Shown: positions 31,604 to 41,825 of the stretch, piece after piece
Numbering within the stretch: position 1 is the first letter of the stretch
Layout of the letters: every line of letters starts with the position of its first letter
Source of the DNA: Chlamydomonas sphaeroides
Taxonomy: Eukaryota; Chlorophyta; Chlorophyceae; Chlamydomonadales; Chlamydomonadaceae
Reading direction: 5' to 3'
Assembly (NCBI GenBank): GCA_001662425.1
Contig: BDDC01000252.1
Location: 39,826-81,650, forward strand
DNA length: 41,825 bases
The notes under the pieces: model-generated
Told to the model about the DNA's origin: nothing
Seen by the model: the letters and a program-made list of their open reading frames with translations, nothing else
Databases searched by the model: none
Program-made: the position numbers and the translations under genes

Positions 31604-32038
31604 CGACGAGGTTGTTGCTCAGGCGTGGGTTCCATGGGGTGCTCGGGCCGCGACTGCGCTCGACGACAGTCGACCAACGCCCTAACACCCTGCAACACTG
31701 CATATGGATGCTTACGGTGGACAGCACTGCACGTATGTATGTTACGCAGGCAGGGTCCGGTTCGACATGGTGCAAAAGCCGGTCGCGAACGGGGCGCTGC
31801 GGGCCAGCACGAGGCAGCTTCCTCACCGTGCACCTCAGCGAAATTCCCCAGTGTACCCCAACCGCGACACTACAAGCGTTTCGCACTTACATTAACTTGC
31901 ATCACAGAGCAAGGCAGCACTGGGCCCAGTTCACTTGCAGGACAACAGTGCCGACACAAACCCTTGCACTTGCACGCTCTTCGGGCAGCCCTTGGCCCCA
32001 ACGGCTGCACTTTCGATGAGAGAAAGCTAGGTAGCCCG

Positions 32039-35000
32039 ATGCCGGGCAGAGCCTTTGACGCTGCTGTCAACCTCTTGCTCTGCGGAAGGCGCCCACGGCG
32101 TGAGGCGTCTGGCGACGCCAACGCCTCAATCACAGCACAGGAAGCCTCCAGGCTTACGCAAAATCCTTCAGCCGGGCCCATGCCGATTTCTCGGTTGGCC
32201 GGCGTCACGCACGGCCTCCCTCCACCGGGTGTGCCCTATGCCGAGGATCAGGCCGTGCGGCAGGCAATTGCAGCAAGTGTCGCCGACCAGGCAGGCAGCG
32301 CAGGCGCTTCCTCCGAACTTGAAGAGCGAATCCTTGCTCGCAGCGGGGCAGAGGCCAAGTCGCTGAAGTACTGGAGCGAGGGCAGGTGAGGTCGAGGCCA
32401 ACAGCCTGTGCGAGGCTCGGTTTGGTGAAATCAACACAGCCGGTTACGCCAGCCCACGCTGCCCTTCCTTCCGCGCAGCTTGAGCTACAGCGAGGTCATT
32501 GTAGACGGCTTCTATGACGTGCACGGTGAGCAACCTTTGACGCTTTGGTGCTGGCGCGTGCGTCCACAGCTCTTCCCGGCTGTCGTAACAACGTTGGCCG
32601 CCGTTGCTATGCAGGTGACTTCCCTGAAATCTGCGAGGCACACCAGTTCCCCCCGCTGGAGGCGCTGCGGAAGGTCCGGACTGGGGCCGAGGATGAGCGA
32701 GAGGTAAGAGCAGCGCGGAAAGGCGTCTGCATGACCTTCGCTTAACATCGTAGGGCGACGTCGCCTGGGGCTCGGTGCTGGGGCCCTAGCAGGCAGTGAC
32801 AGCTGGCAGTGCCGTGCAGGGGTTCGTGCCATGAGCTCCGCCACCCTATGCGCGCAGGTCGTCCTGGTCGACCGCGAGGCGGACCACGGCTTCCTGTCGG
32901 TCGAGGAGCAGCTGTCCGAAGCGATGGCTGAGGCAAAGCCGCAGGACCCGGAGGCCCGCATCAAGGTGGGCAAGCAGCACGGTGCCAGGCTCCTTTCTTA
33001 TCGACGCTTGGCTGACACGAAACCCCGTGCCCACCTCCCCTACCACCACGTTCACCAGGTGATCGCTGAGGTCGTGAGCGACCGCTTCGGCGGCACGTAC
33101 GATAGCGAGGCGTCGTTGGAGTACTTCTGGCGCCTCTCCAGCAGCACCGCCAAGAAGCGCAGCCGGTGAGCCCCTCCCCTGGCGGCTCTCCACCTCACCC
33201 CGCCTCATAGCCCTGCCTGCGCAAGCCTTGCCCCTTGGCACCCACTCCGCTGCACCTCTGCAACGCCCGCCTCCCAAGCCGCGCCGCTACCCACCACGCG
33301 CGCCGCTTCCCTGTCCCCCTCCCTCTTCACCGGCCGCCGCAGCTCGGCCGTGGTGCTGCTGTGCAGCCTGGACAAGGGCTCCACGCGGCACCGCGCGCTG
33401 CTGTTCAAGCTGCTCGCAGACGCGACCCGCAAGAAGGAGCGCAGCTTCGAGTGCCGGCTGGTGCACGGCAAGGAGCTATGCGGCAGCGACAACGCGGCCA
33501 ACGCGATTGCGCTGATCGACGGCCGCGAGTTCGTGGTGGACCTTGTGCATGAGCCCGGCAGGCTGTGGCCGCTTGAGTCGTACGACAGTGTGGTACGGCA
33601 ACGGCAACTGCCACGTGAGCGCCGGTCTGGGCCGGGGTTGGGGTGGGTACATGCAGCGTGTGCGGTAGGCCGCGACAGGACCAGTGTTGTGTCCTCGGCT
33701 GAGGCCCCTGAATCCCCTTCGACCCGTGTGTCGTGCCCCGGCCACAGACGGTAGCAGCTGGACGCGGGGCTCGGCGGCCATTGCCGCGGCCGCTGCAGCG
33801 GCCGTCGGCGCCGTGGAGCGCTCTGGCCCCAGCGGCTCAACCGGCAGGCCAACGCCCGCAAACGGCGCGTCGTTGCCAGCCTCGGGGGCGGGCAGCGCAG
33901 CCTTGCCCGTCCCGGCGAGCAACGGCTCCGCCGCTGCAGCCGCTCACAGGGCGTCCGCCAGCGCTGCCTGTCCGGCGCCTTCTTCAGCGCCGGCGCCGCC
34001 TGTCCCTCCGTCTCTGGCGAGCCCGCGTGCATCCCAAGCGCAGCCGCATCACTCGCGTCCCATGGTGCCACTGCCGCCCGTGCCGGGGCCCGCCGTGATG
34101 AGCTCCTCGCTCCCCACGGGCGGCTCCCTGCACAACCAAGCGGGCGCCTCGAGCTGGGCCCTGGGCACCACCACAGCCAACCAGCACAGCGCCGCCCCGC
34201 CCGCCATTGCGGGCAGCCGCGTGCGGTTCACGATCACGGACCAGCCCAAGCCCGCGTCGACGCCGCTGGCGCAGGTGCCGCCCGTGCCGGCGCCCGCCCC
34301 GCTGCCGCAGTCCGCGCGCGGGGGCAGCGCCGCAGCAGGGCCGCCGTCCGGCCGCACGGCGTCCGCCACAGCTGGCGTGAGGAACCCTTTTGCGGTGGCG
34401 CAGCAGTGCGCGGATGCCGCGGCCGGGCCCAACAGTGGGAGCTCCCTCCCCATGCCCGTGGCTGCGCCGGCGGCGCCCTGCCTGGCGCCTGCCGGCTCCA
34501 GCGGCGGCTCCTCCCGCAGCGCCCTGCCCTGCAAGGCGCGCTCCATGCTGGAGCTGGGCTCGGTCCACGGCGGGGACCTGATTCGCCTGGACTCGGAGCC
34601 ATTGCCCGAGCACGCTATGGCTGCGCTGGCCGCGGCCGGCGTGCCCGAGCCCGAGCGTTCAAGCACACCCACGACGGCGCAAGCGCCCGCGGGGGGGCGT
34701 CCCGGGGGCTCCCCGGCACACCGGCAGCAGGCCTCGCTCGATTCCAACGGCTGGGTCAAGTTCTCGCAGAGCTTTGTGCGCGGCCCGGGGCAGCCCTGGG
34801 GCCCGGGCGTTGGCCCGGGAGCGCAGAGCGGCGCCGGCAGGCCCCCTCCCGGCCTGCCGCACGCGCCGCATGCGCACGGCGCTGAGGCCTCTGGCAGCGG
34901 CGCGGCGAGTAGCTGCGCGGCGCCGTCGACCAGCCGGACCAGCGCCGGCTCGGGCGGCTCTGGCGGCTCAGCTGGGACCAGCTTGTCGGGTGCGGCGGCT

Positions 35001-38000
35001 GGGGGCAGCGGCCAGTCGTCGCTCGGCGGAGCGCATGTGCCGGCACCCACGCCCACCGCCGCGCCCGTGTCGACCGTGACCGCGGCCTCGCCCTTTGCGC
35101 ACTACCTGCTGCCGGCTGGCCTGGCCAGCTCGGTCCCGGGCGCCAGCGCGGCCGGCTCGGTCGGCAGCGGCAGCCAGGCGAGCCTCAGCCTGGTCGGCAA
35201 CGCCAGCAGCGCGTCCATCGGCGCCACGGTGGTGGCGCAGCCGCAGCCGCAGCCGCAGCCGGGCGTCGGCGCTGCTGCGGCGGCGGCGCAGCCCCACACG
35301 ACCACCAGCGCGACCTCAGCCTTCCAGACGATGCAGCTGGGGTTCGAAGTCTCGAGCACCGCCCACGCGCCGAGGCCGTCGCTGCCCGCCAACCTGACCG
35401 CCGCCTTCCCGGCGCAGCCCGCCTTCCTCGCGAACGGGCCCCAACAGCTGCCGCCGCAAACGCCGCACCCCAACCTGGCCTCGCCGCCGCTGGCGGCCGG
35501 CGGCGCGGCGCCGTCGCGGCCGGGGCAACAACCGCAGCCCATGCGCGGCGCGGGCCCGGGGGCCGGCGTGTCCGCCGCGGCCGCCGCAGCCAGCATCTAC
35601 TCGACGCCTCAGCCCCACGGCGCCAAGGCCCAGGCCGACACCCCTCCCGGCTTGGGCACGGGCAGCAAGGTGCCCTCGCCTGCTGTGTCCACGCCCTTCG
35701 CCATGACCGCATCCTCGGCGCAGTCCACGCCGCCGGGCTCGGGGCCGCCGCAGGGCAGCGTGCCGTTTGCGGACCTGTCCCCCTTCAACATGGGAGACCC
35801 CGCCGTGCACTCTGCGCCCGTACCAGCGTCAGCGCCCGTGGCGCAGGGCGCGCCCATTGGCGGCGCCAGCACCGGCGGCGGCGCGCAGTTTCCGGGCCAC
35901 GGCTGGGACGAGCGGCACCGCCAGCGCGACCGCGAGGAGCGCGAGCGGCGGCACAACCAAGTCTTCTTCGCGGACCTCTCGCCCTTCAGCAACGGCGGCG
36001 GCTATGGCGCCGCCGGGAACGGCGCCGGCGGCTCGCACAGCGCCGGCAATAGCTCGTACGGCAGCCTGGCGGGTGCCGATGGCGGCGCTGGCGGGCAGCA
36101 CCGCGACGTCACGCCGCCGTACGGCCGCCGCAGCGGCACGCACTCGGCCTCGCAGCCCGCCATGCCGATCGTGGAGCTGCCTTCCTCGGACAACTCCCGC
36201 GACGCGACACCGCGCGTGAGCCAGTCTAACGTTGGCGACGGGCCGTACAACGGCCCCTCCTCGGGTGGCCCGGAGGCGCTGACGCTGGACCTCGCAAAGT
36301 TGCAGCTGGCGGCGGCGTCGAACCCCGGAGGCCGCCGCGACCCGTCTGTTGGGCGCGTGGGCGCGCATCAGCCGCACCACCACCACCACACGCAGTCGCA
36401 CCCACCCATGGGCCCCGGCGCGTCGGCGCTGGCAGGCGGCATGGGCAGCGGCATGGGCCCCCTGGGGCCGGTGCATGGCGGCAGCATGGGGCTGGTGGGC
36501 GGCATGGCCGGCATGGGGCCGGCGGGCATGGGCGGCATGGGGCCGGCGGGCATGGGCGGCGGACTGGGTCTGCAGCAGCACCCCGCTGCTGTGGCGCAGC
36601 AGTACCACCACCAGCAGCAGCAGGCGGCGCAGAGCCAGCTGCAGCAGCACGCGGCCAATGCGCTCATGTGGTACAACATGGCCTTCCAGGGCGGGCCCAA
36701 CGGGCAGGCCTACATGCAGCAGGCCATCCAGCAGGCCGCCGCCGCGGGCGCGCTGCTGCCGCGCGCACAGCCCGGCTACGGGCAGGGCCCTGGGCCCATG
36801 GCCTGGGGCGGGCACGGGCAGGCGCCGCCGCCGCCGCCGCCGTCGTTTGACCCCTGGGCGCAGGGCGGCATGGGCGGCTGGGGCGGCGCGGGGCCGTCGA
36901 ACCAGCAGCAGGCGCAGCAACATGCGCAGCAGCAGGCGCAGCAGCAGTTCGCCATGCACTCGGCCTTCGCGCATATGCACCAACAGCATATGCGCATGGC
37001 CCAGCAGCAACAGCAGCAACAACAGCAACAACAACAGCAGCAGCAACTACACTTGACGGGGATGGCCCAGCCGCTGGCGCTCGAGTCGCCGGCGGGTCCC
37101 CGGTCCACGATGGCGCTGCCGCAGCCGGGTGGCGCGGCCTCGCAGCTCACAGGCCACGAGCTGACGATCCCCTCGCAGCAGCGCCTGGCGGCCATGGCGG
37201 CGGCGTCTAGTGCCGTGGGCGCGGGCGACGGCAGCGGCGGCGGCGCGGGCCCGCTGGCGCTGCAGCCGACGCTGTCGGTCAGCGTGTCGCAGCCGCTGCC
37301 TCCCTCGTACAAGGACCTGGAGATCGACCCGGAGGAGCTCACCTTCAACAAGCGCATCGGCATGGGCAGGTGGGGCGCCGCGGCCAGGGCTGCATCCGCG
37401 CGCATAGGGACCTGTGCAGCCAGGGCGATGGCGGCCTGGGAGGATGAGTAACAGCCGGGGTGGCGCCGTGGGGTCTCGGGCAGCACGTGCTGGTACCTGA
37501 CGAGCCCGTGCTGCCGCCACGTGGCGCCGCCGCGTGTCGCTGCCGTGCTCACTCACACTCACCTGTTACCTTTTTCGGAACACTCAACTTCCGTCGTCTC
37601 CTGTGCACGTCGGCCCGCCCCGCCCGGCGCAGCTTCGGCGAGGTGTACCACGGCACCTGGCGCGGCACGGAGGTGGCCATAAAGCGCTTCCACGAGGCGC
37701 CAACGCCCTCCACCATTCGCGAGTTCCGCGACGAGGTCATCATCATGAGCAAGCTGAGGCACCCCAAGTGAGGCGCTCGGGGACGTCCAGCCGCCGGGGC
37801 CCGTGCACGGCGCAAGGGAATGGGATGCCCACCTCCGGAAGCCGTTTGCCACTCCTGCTGTCCCTGTGATTCCGCTGCCACCTGCCTGCCTGCCTGCCTC
37901 CGCAGCATCGTGCTGTTCATGGGCGCCGTGACGCGCGGCGAGCGGCTGGCCATCGTGACTCAGTTCGTGACGCGCGGCTCGCTGTTCCACTTGCTGCACC

Positions 38001-39551
38001 GCACCAAGGCGGAGCTGGACCCGCGGCGGCGGCTCAGCATGGCGCTTGACATTGCCAAGGGTGCGTACGCGGGCGGGCTGCAGCGTTGCGGGTGCAGGAC
38101 AGGAGGGAGCCTCTGCTGCGGCGCAGCGTAGTGTAGCGGCCCGGCGACATGGAGACGGTGTGGCATGGGTGTCTTGAGCCAGGCAGCCAGGCAGCCAGCC
38201 AGCCAGCTCGCGACCAAACTGCCGTGCCCTCGCCAACCAGCACAGCCCTGGCGTCAGGCGCACGCCCGTGGTCAGCCTAGACGGCCCAGCACCGGCCGCT
38301 GCTCGCCCGCCCACCCCTTCTGCCGCTTGACCCTGCCCCCCGCCGCCGCTCTCCAGGCATGGAGTACCTGCACAACTGCCGGCCGGTGCTGGTGCACCGC
38401 GACCTCAAGTCGCCCAACCTCCTGGTGGACCGGGACTGGACCGTCAAGGTAGGGCGGGGCTGCCTGCGGCGGATGGGGAAGAGGAGGAGGACGCGGGTGC
38501 TGCTGCTGGCGTGCCGGGGATGGTGGGAGCAGCTGCTGGAGCAGGCAGGGAGGGGGCGGGCTGATTGCACGGTATCGGCAGGCGGCAGGGCAAGAAGGCT
38601 GCGCCTGGCGCTCACCTGCCCTCGGCCTTTCCCTGACGGTCGACAGGTGTGCGACTTTGGGCTGAGCCGAGGCAAGCTCAACACCTTCCTCACCGCGCGG
38701 TCGCAGGGCGGGTGAGTGCCGGGCGCGATGCGGGGCCATGCGGGGCGGCATGACACGGCGACGCCAGGGGTGCTGCGGGGCGGCGGTGATGGCAAGAGGT
38801 TGCGACGGCACCCGGCTCCCCGCACGGCAGACCACACGCTCCACACGTCCCTCACGTCCCTCACGTCCCCACGTCCCCACCCACTGCCCCGCTGGCCCCC
38901 AGCTCGCCCGCCTGGATGGCGCCCGAGATCCTGCGCAGCGAGCAGTGCGACGAGAAGAGCGACGTGTTCAGGTGCGGCGCGACGCCCCTCACCAGCGCCC
39001 TTGCCACCCGGTATCCCAGGCTGCTTTCCTGGCGCCGCCGCGCCACACATGGCTCACGCGTCATCGTGTCTCCCCTGCCCTCGGCCCCGCAGCTTTGGCG
39101 TCGTGCTGTACGAGCTCCTCACGGGCAAGGAGCCCTGGGAGTCGCTGCACCCCATGCAGGTGCGGCAGGCGGCGGCGGGGACGCTGCGATGCGGTAATGC
39201 TTGCCACCCTGCTTGCCCACGCTGGCGTAGCAGTGCGCCGGTGAGAGCCGGCCGTGCGTGGCGCCCAACTCGGTCTACCCCATGCGACCGCAGGTGGTAT
39301 TCGAGGTGGGTGGCCGCAAGCAGCGCATGCCGCTGCCGGACGATCTGGACCCGGCTGTCACGGCGCTCATCACGGCCTGCTGGTCGGATGATCCGCGCGG
39401 CCGGCCCAGCTTCAGCCAGATCCTGGCCACCATGGGCGCCTGGTCGGAGCTGCGGCCCACGGCAGAGGTGCTGCAGCAGCAGCAGGAGGCGGCGGCGGCG
39501 CGGCAGCGGCGGCAGCAGCAGGCGGCCGCGGCCAAGCAGCAACAGCAGTAG
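32039..39551 (+). CDS. CTR1/EDR1-type Raf-like MAPKKK with N-terminal EDR1 domain
   Basis: Fourteen exons: 32039-32385, 32479-32525, 32615-32703, 32858-32965, 33059-33165, 33343-33614, 33748-37369, 37633-37767, 37906-38060, 38357-38448, 38647-38711, 38903-38971, 39093-39159, 39294-39551; 1,810 aa, all phases agree. Residues about 108-315 form the EDR1/CTR1 regulatory domain (LKYWSEGSLSYSEVIVDGFY, VILVDR-like VVLVDREAD, GSTRHRALLFKLLAD, EFVVDLVHEPG). Residues 324 to about 1510 come from one 3.6-kb exon, rich in Ala, Gly, Pro, Ser and Gln, with HHHHH, Gly-Met and poly-Gln tracts. The kinase domain (about 1517-1770) is complete: IGMGRSFGEVYHG, VAIKRF, HRDLKSPNLLVD, VCDFGLSR, SPAWMAPEIL, CWSDDPRGRPSF. 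The tail is Gln/Ala-rich. Plant relatives are about half this size. The start ATG is a choice among open upstream sequence. Confidence 0.93.
37002..37046 (+). repeat. Poly-glutamine CAG/CAA tract in the kinase
   Basis: Fifteen consecutive Gln codons, a mixture of CAG and CAA, at about residue 1409-1423 of the kinase, within the long low-complexity exon. The mixed codons argue for selection on the protein rather than recent slippage alone. Confidence 0.9.
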
Positions 39552-40761
39552 CTTCAACAGGTTGCCTTGGACTGCATCAACAGGCGTCGTCTTCAGCAAC
39601 AGACCCGCGCTGTAGCAGCAGCATTAGGAGTAGGCGTGGGGTCGTCGGGGTGTGCCGCCACAGGGTGTCTGCCGCACACAAGGGCGTTGTTGCCTGCGTG
39701 GCGCGGTCGCGGTTGCGCGGTGGCGCAGTGTCGGCGCGTGGAAATGGCCGGCGTGGGGCTGGCCCGTCGCAGCAGGAGGTGAGCGCAGCAGGCAGAGGCC
39801 ACGTGAGTGGCGTTCGCCCGCGTGCAGGGCGAGGGGGGGGACCTGTGTGGGATGGTTGGGCGCGGTCGGAGGAAGATGGCTGCAGCTGCAGTCGTCCAGT
39901 GCAGGCTTTCCTGGTCGCGTTGGCTGGGTGGTGCATGTTGCTTGTGCTTGCTAGGGTTCGTTGCGGCGTTGACGTGGCTCTCGTTTTGGGGCGCCCATCG
40001 TTTGGCGCCCGTGGGCCGGTCGGCAGCAACGCGGATAGTCTTGTTAGTCAGCCATTCGACTTTCCAATTAAACACACAAACTCGGATGCTATTGGCAGAC
40101 CTGTCGGTCTGTCCACGTTTGCATTGGCTGGCAGCGTGCGTACTGATGCACGCGTGCCCGCAGCCTCATTCATCGCTTGACGGTGCTCGTGTAAGTGCCA
40201 CCTGTCTCTTCCAGTCTCTTCTCGCATGTCGTCGTCAGCAGAAGTCGGCTGGGATTGGTAGGTCAGGAGATTGAGTCCTTAAGGAGCACTGTACGCTGAA
40301 GAGGCCCTTAGCGGCAGAGCTGGGGCGATTGTGTGAAGCGTGTGTCCGTCTGCCGCAGGGGGATCGGGGATGGCCAGTGGAAGAGGCCGTCGTGACGGAT
40401 GGTGACCACTAAAGGCGGGTGCAACTGACCATAACTGACATGAAAAGACGGCAGGAGAGGGCAGGAGCTTGCTTGGTGGGCAGGGGTACGTGGTGCGTCA
40501 CGGCAACGCGTGCCAACGGCCCCTTGGGTCCGTATTGCATAAAAGGCCCCAGCTCTATGCTCAACGACATATATGGAGAGTAAATGCATGTCCAGTCCAT
40601 TAAGCGTTAGGAAAAGCGTCACAGGTAGCAATGGGGCAATCGCGAGTTCTTTCCTTTGTGCGAGAAACGGAATTTGCTTGTTCTCATCCTACCATACTTC
40701 ATAAACGGCGACAACAGGCGAGCTAGACCTGCTTGAGAGGCCACCCTGCGCGCTTGTTGCA
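39552..40761. other. Intergenic: 3' UTR of the kinase and promoter of the next gene
   Basis: No gene recognised. A TGTAA motif at 40190-40194 is a likely end of the kinase transcript. The part from about 40300 is less GC-rich than the surroundings and probably carries the promoter of the gene starting at 40762. Confidence 0.4.
40190..40194 (+). terminator. Candidate TGTAA polyadenylation signal of the kinase gene
   Basis: TGTAA 639 nt after the stop codon, the first on the plus strand in this interval. Confidence 0.5.
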
Positions 40762-41674
40762 ATGGTCAGCACGCGGCGCTCCAGCCAACGGCAGGAGACG
40801 CCAGATCTCCAGCAAGCGTCTGAAGTCACCACCTCTTCACAACGGGGCCGGGCAGCTTCTGGGCGCGCGCGCGCCGGCGGCTCTCGCGCGGCGGCGCAGA
40901 AGCAGCAAGAACAACCGCGCCTAGACCCTATCGAGGAGGACACAGCGCACCATGGCGCTAACTCGCAGGAGGCTGCAGCTCCAGCTGCAGGTATGCGTCC
41001 TCCGGCTCCCGGCACGTTGCAGAACATCCCCCAACGCCATATGTACCCCGCGCTTGCCGCTCCAGGCGTGCATGACGAGCCGGCCCCGGCTCCCAAGACA
41101 CAAGAAGCCGTGAGGGACTCCGCAGCTGGAGGTCAGTGCGTGAGGTCAGTCAGAGCTCTGCGGCTTGCCGCCTGCGGGGGGACTGAGAACAGGCACCCCC
41201 GCGGTCTCTTACCGTCATGCTTGTTATCCTCCCAACCGCATAGATGAGCGACGACGCAGCTCTGAGCACGCATCAACATCAGCGCCGGTTGCGGCCGGCA
41301 AGCCCCCCAAGGCCCCGCCCGCCGCGGCAACGCGTCACTCGCGCGCTGTCTCGCCGCCGTCCAGCGACGACGACGAGTCGCTAGACGACGACTCGGACGA
41401 CGATGACAACATTATTGGAACCAACGTCATGGGCGCGCTCGCGTCCTCCCTGCGCGCGGCCTTTGCCGCCCGAGCGGGCATACGGGCAGCTTCGCCATCG
41501 CCGGCACCCGACGAGGCGCCTGACGAGCCCAAGCCTAAGCTCGGCGTGACGAGCGACCCCGAGGCCCTCCAGTGGCAGCCGGTGGGGCTTCGACCACAGC
41601 AGGAGCTGGTCACGGGGCCGCAGCGCGTGGCACCCGGCGTCGGCGCAGAGAAGGAGAAGGGCCTTGCAAAGCAG
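40762..41674 (+). CDS. Partial gene, acidic low-complexity protein (N-terminal 242 residues)
   Basis: Three exons fit with agreeing phases: 40762-40990, 41066-41131, 41244-41674. The last ends at a CAG|GTGCGG donor, so the gene continues past the window edge. The N-terminus MVSTRRSSQRQETPDLQ is basic and Ser-rich. An acidic run follows (SSDDDESLDDDSDDDD), then IIGTNVMGALASSL and a Pro-rich stretch. The segment ELVTGPQRVAPGV with AEKEKGLAKQ vaguely recalls the sequence just before the Fcf2 domain of rRNA-processing proteins, but that domain itself is not in view. A nuclear or nucleolar protein is a guess. Confidence 0.6.
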
Positions 41675-41825
41675 GTGCGGTGCTGTGGGCTGATCGGATG
41701 TTTCGGCGCGTGTATTGTGAAACGCTTTGATAATGCACGTACATTGGCACTTGCACCGCACAGCCGCCTAGCCTGGTGCGTCTTAGACAAATGGGGCGGG
41801 CGCCTTACTTCAGCGGCTTAAATCA

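Larger units (their letters stand above)
30750..32038. other. Upstream region of the CTR1-like kinase
   Basis: Contains the right copy of the diverged duplication (31071-31345), the dispersed repeat at 31350-31381 and a TATATA element at 31598. The kinase reading frame stays open upstream to before 31400, so a longer N-terminus cannot be excluded from sequence alone. No other conserved gene is visible. Confidence 0.4.

Noticed and set aside
31745..31775. GGTTCGA sequence resembling a tRNA B box
   Set aside because: No matching A box, acceptor stem or cloverleaf could be drawn around it.
31394..32038. Extension of the kinase N-terminus by about 215 residues
   Set aside because: The frame is open, but the extra sequence lacks similarity to EDR1-type proteins, has no strong ATG context, and a TATA-like element lies inside it. 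It is kept as untranslated upstream sequence.
36360..36630. His and Gly-Met runs considered as a metal-binding domain
   Set aside because: They are short low-complexity tracts within a disordered linker; no spacing typical of a known metal site is present.
35829..37046. 405-residue open frame on the minus strand within the kinase exon
   Set aside because: It is the antisense shadow of a low-complexity coding exon; its Leu, His and Arg runs mirror the Gln, Gly-Met and Ala codons of the real frame.

Overview
The window is nuclear DNA of a very GC-rich, intron-rich green alga. All gene models rest on GT-AG introns of roughly 60-350 bp. TGTAA-type polyadenylation motifs, characteristic of chlorophycean algae, lie downstream of several genes, and a chloroplast ferredoxin-thioredoxin reductase subunit is encoded. 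A chlorophycean lineage such as Sphaeropleales/Volvocales is the best guess, but this is inference. There is no sign of bacterial operons, CRISPR arrays or rRNA; no tRNA was found.

Layout. 1.26-3.88 kb (+): GH37 trehalase. 5.28-7.82 kb (-): NDUFAF6-like complex I assembly factor of the squalene/phytoene-synthase fold. 8.87-12.01 kb (-): SAC3/GANP-family protein of the THP3/LENG8 type. 12.59-15.29 kb (+): UCH-L3-type ubiquitin C-terminal hydrolase, divergent from the previous gene across a 581-bp shared upstream region. 17.20-17.91 kb (-): catalytic subunit of ferredoxin-thioredoxin reductase. 18.3-19.6 kb: a possible repeat-associated ORF with a CxxC..CxxC motif and a perfect hairpin on its stop codon. 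20.38-24.75 kb (+): splicing factor SLU7. 25.87-28.27 kb (-): an unrecognised secreted, Cys-rich, probably membrane- or GPI-anchored protein with recurrent C-[SA]-W motifs. 28.3-30.75 kb: unresolved, possibly another minus-strand gene. 32.04-39.55 kb (+): a 1,810-residue CTR1/EDR1-type Raf-like MAPKKK. 40.76 kb to the edge (+): the start of an acidic protein that continues outside the window.

For the conserved genes, exon phases were checked junction by junction and close exactly: trehalase 647 aa, NDUFAF6-like 385 aa, SAC3-like 484 aa, UCH 243 aa, FTR-B 145 aa, SLU7 559 aa, kinase 1,810 aa. They are a set of unrelated housekeeping and signalling genes, not a pathway cluster. The two RNA genes (SAC3-like, SLU7) are not adjacent.

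The less ordinary material is in 18.3-19.6 kb and 25-31.4 kb. These parts hold short exact dispersed repeats (24-32 nt, three copies), a diverged duplication bracketing the Cys-rich region, an intronic motif shared with the UCH gene, and coding segments I could not assign to a known family.
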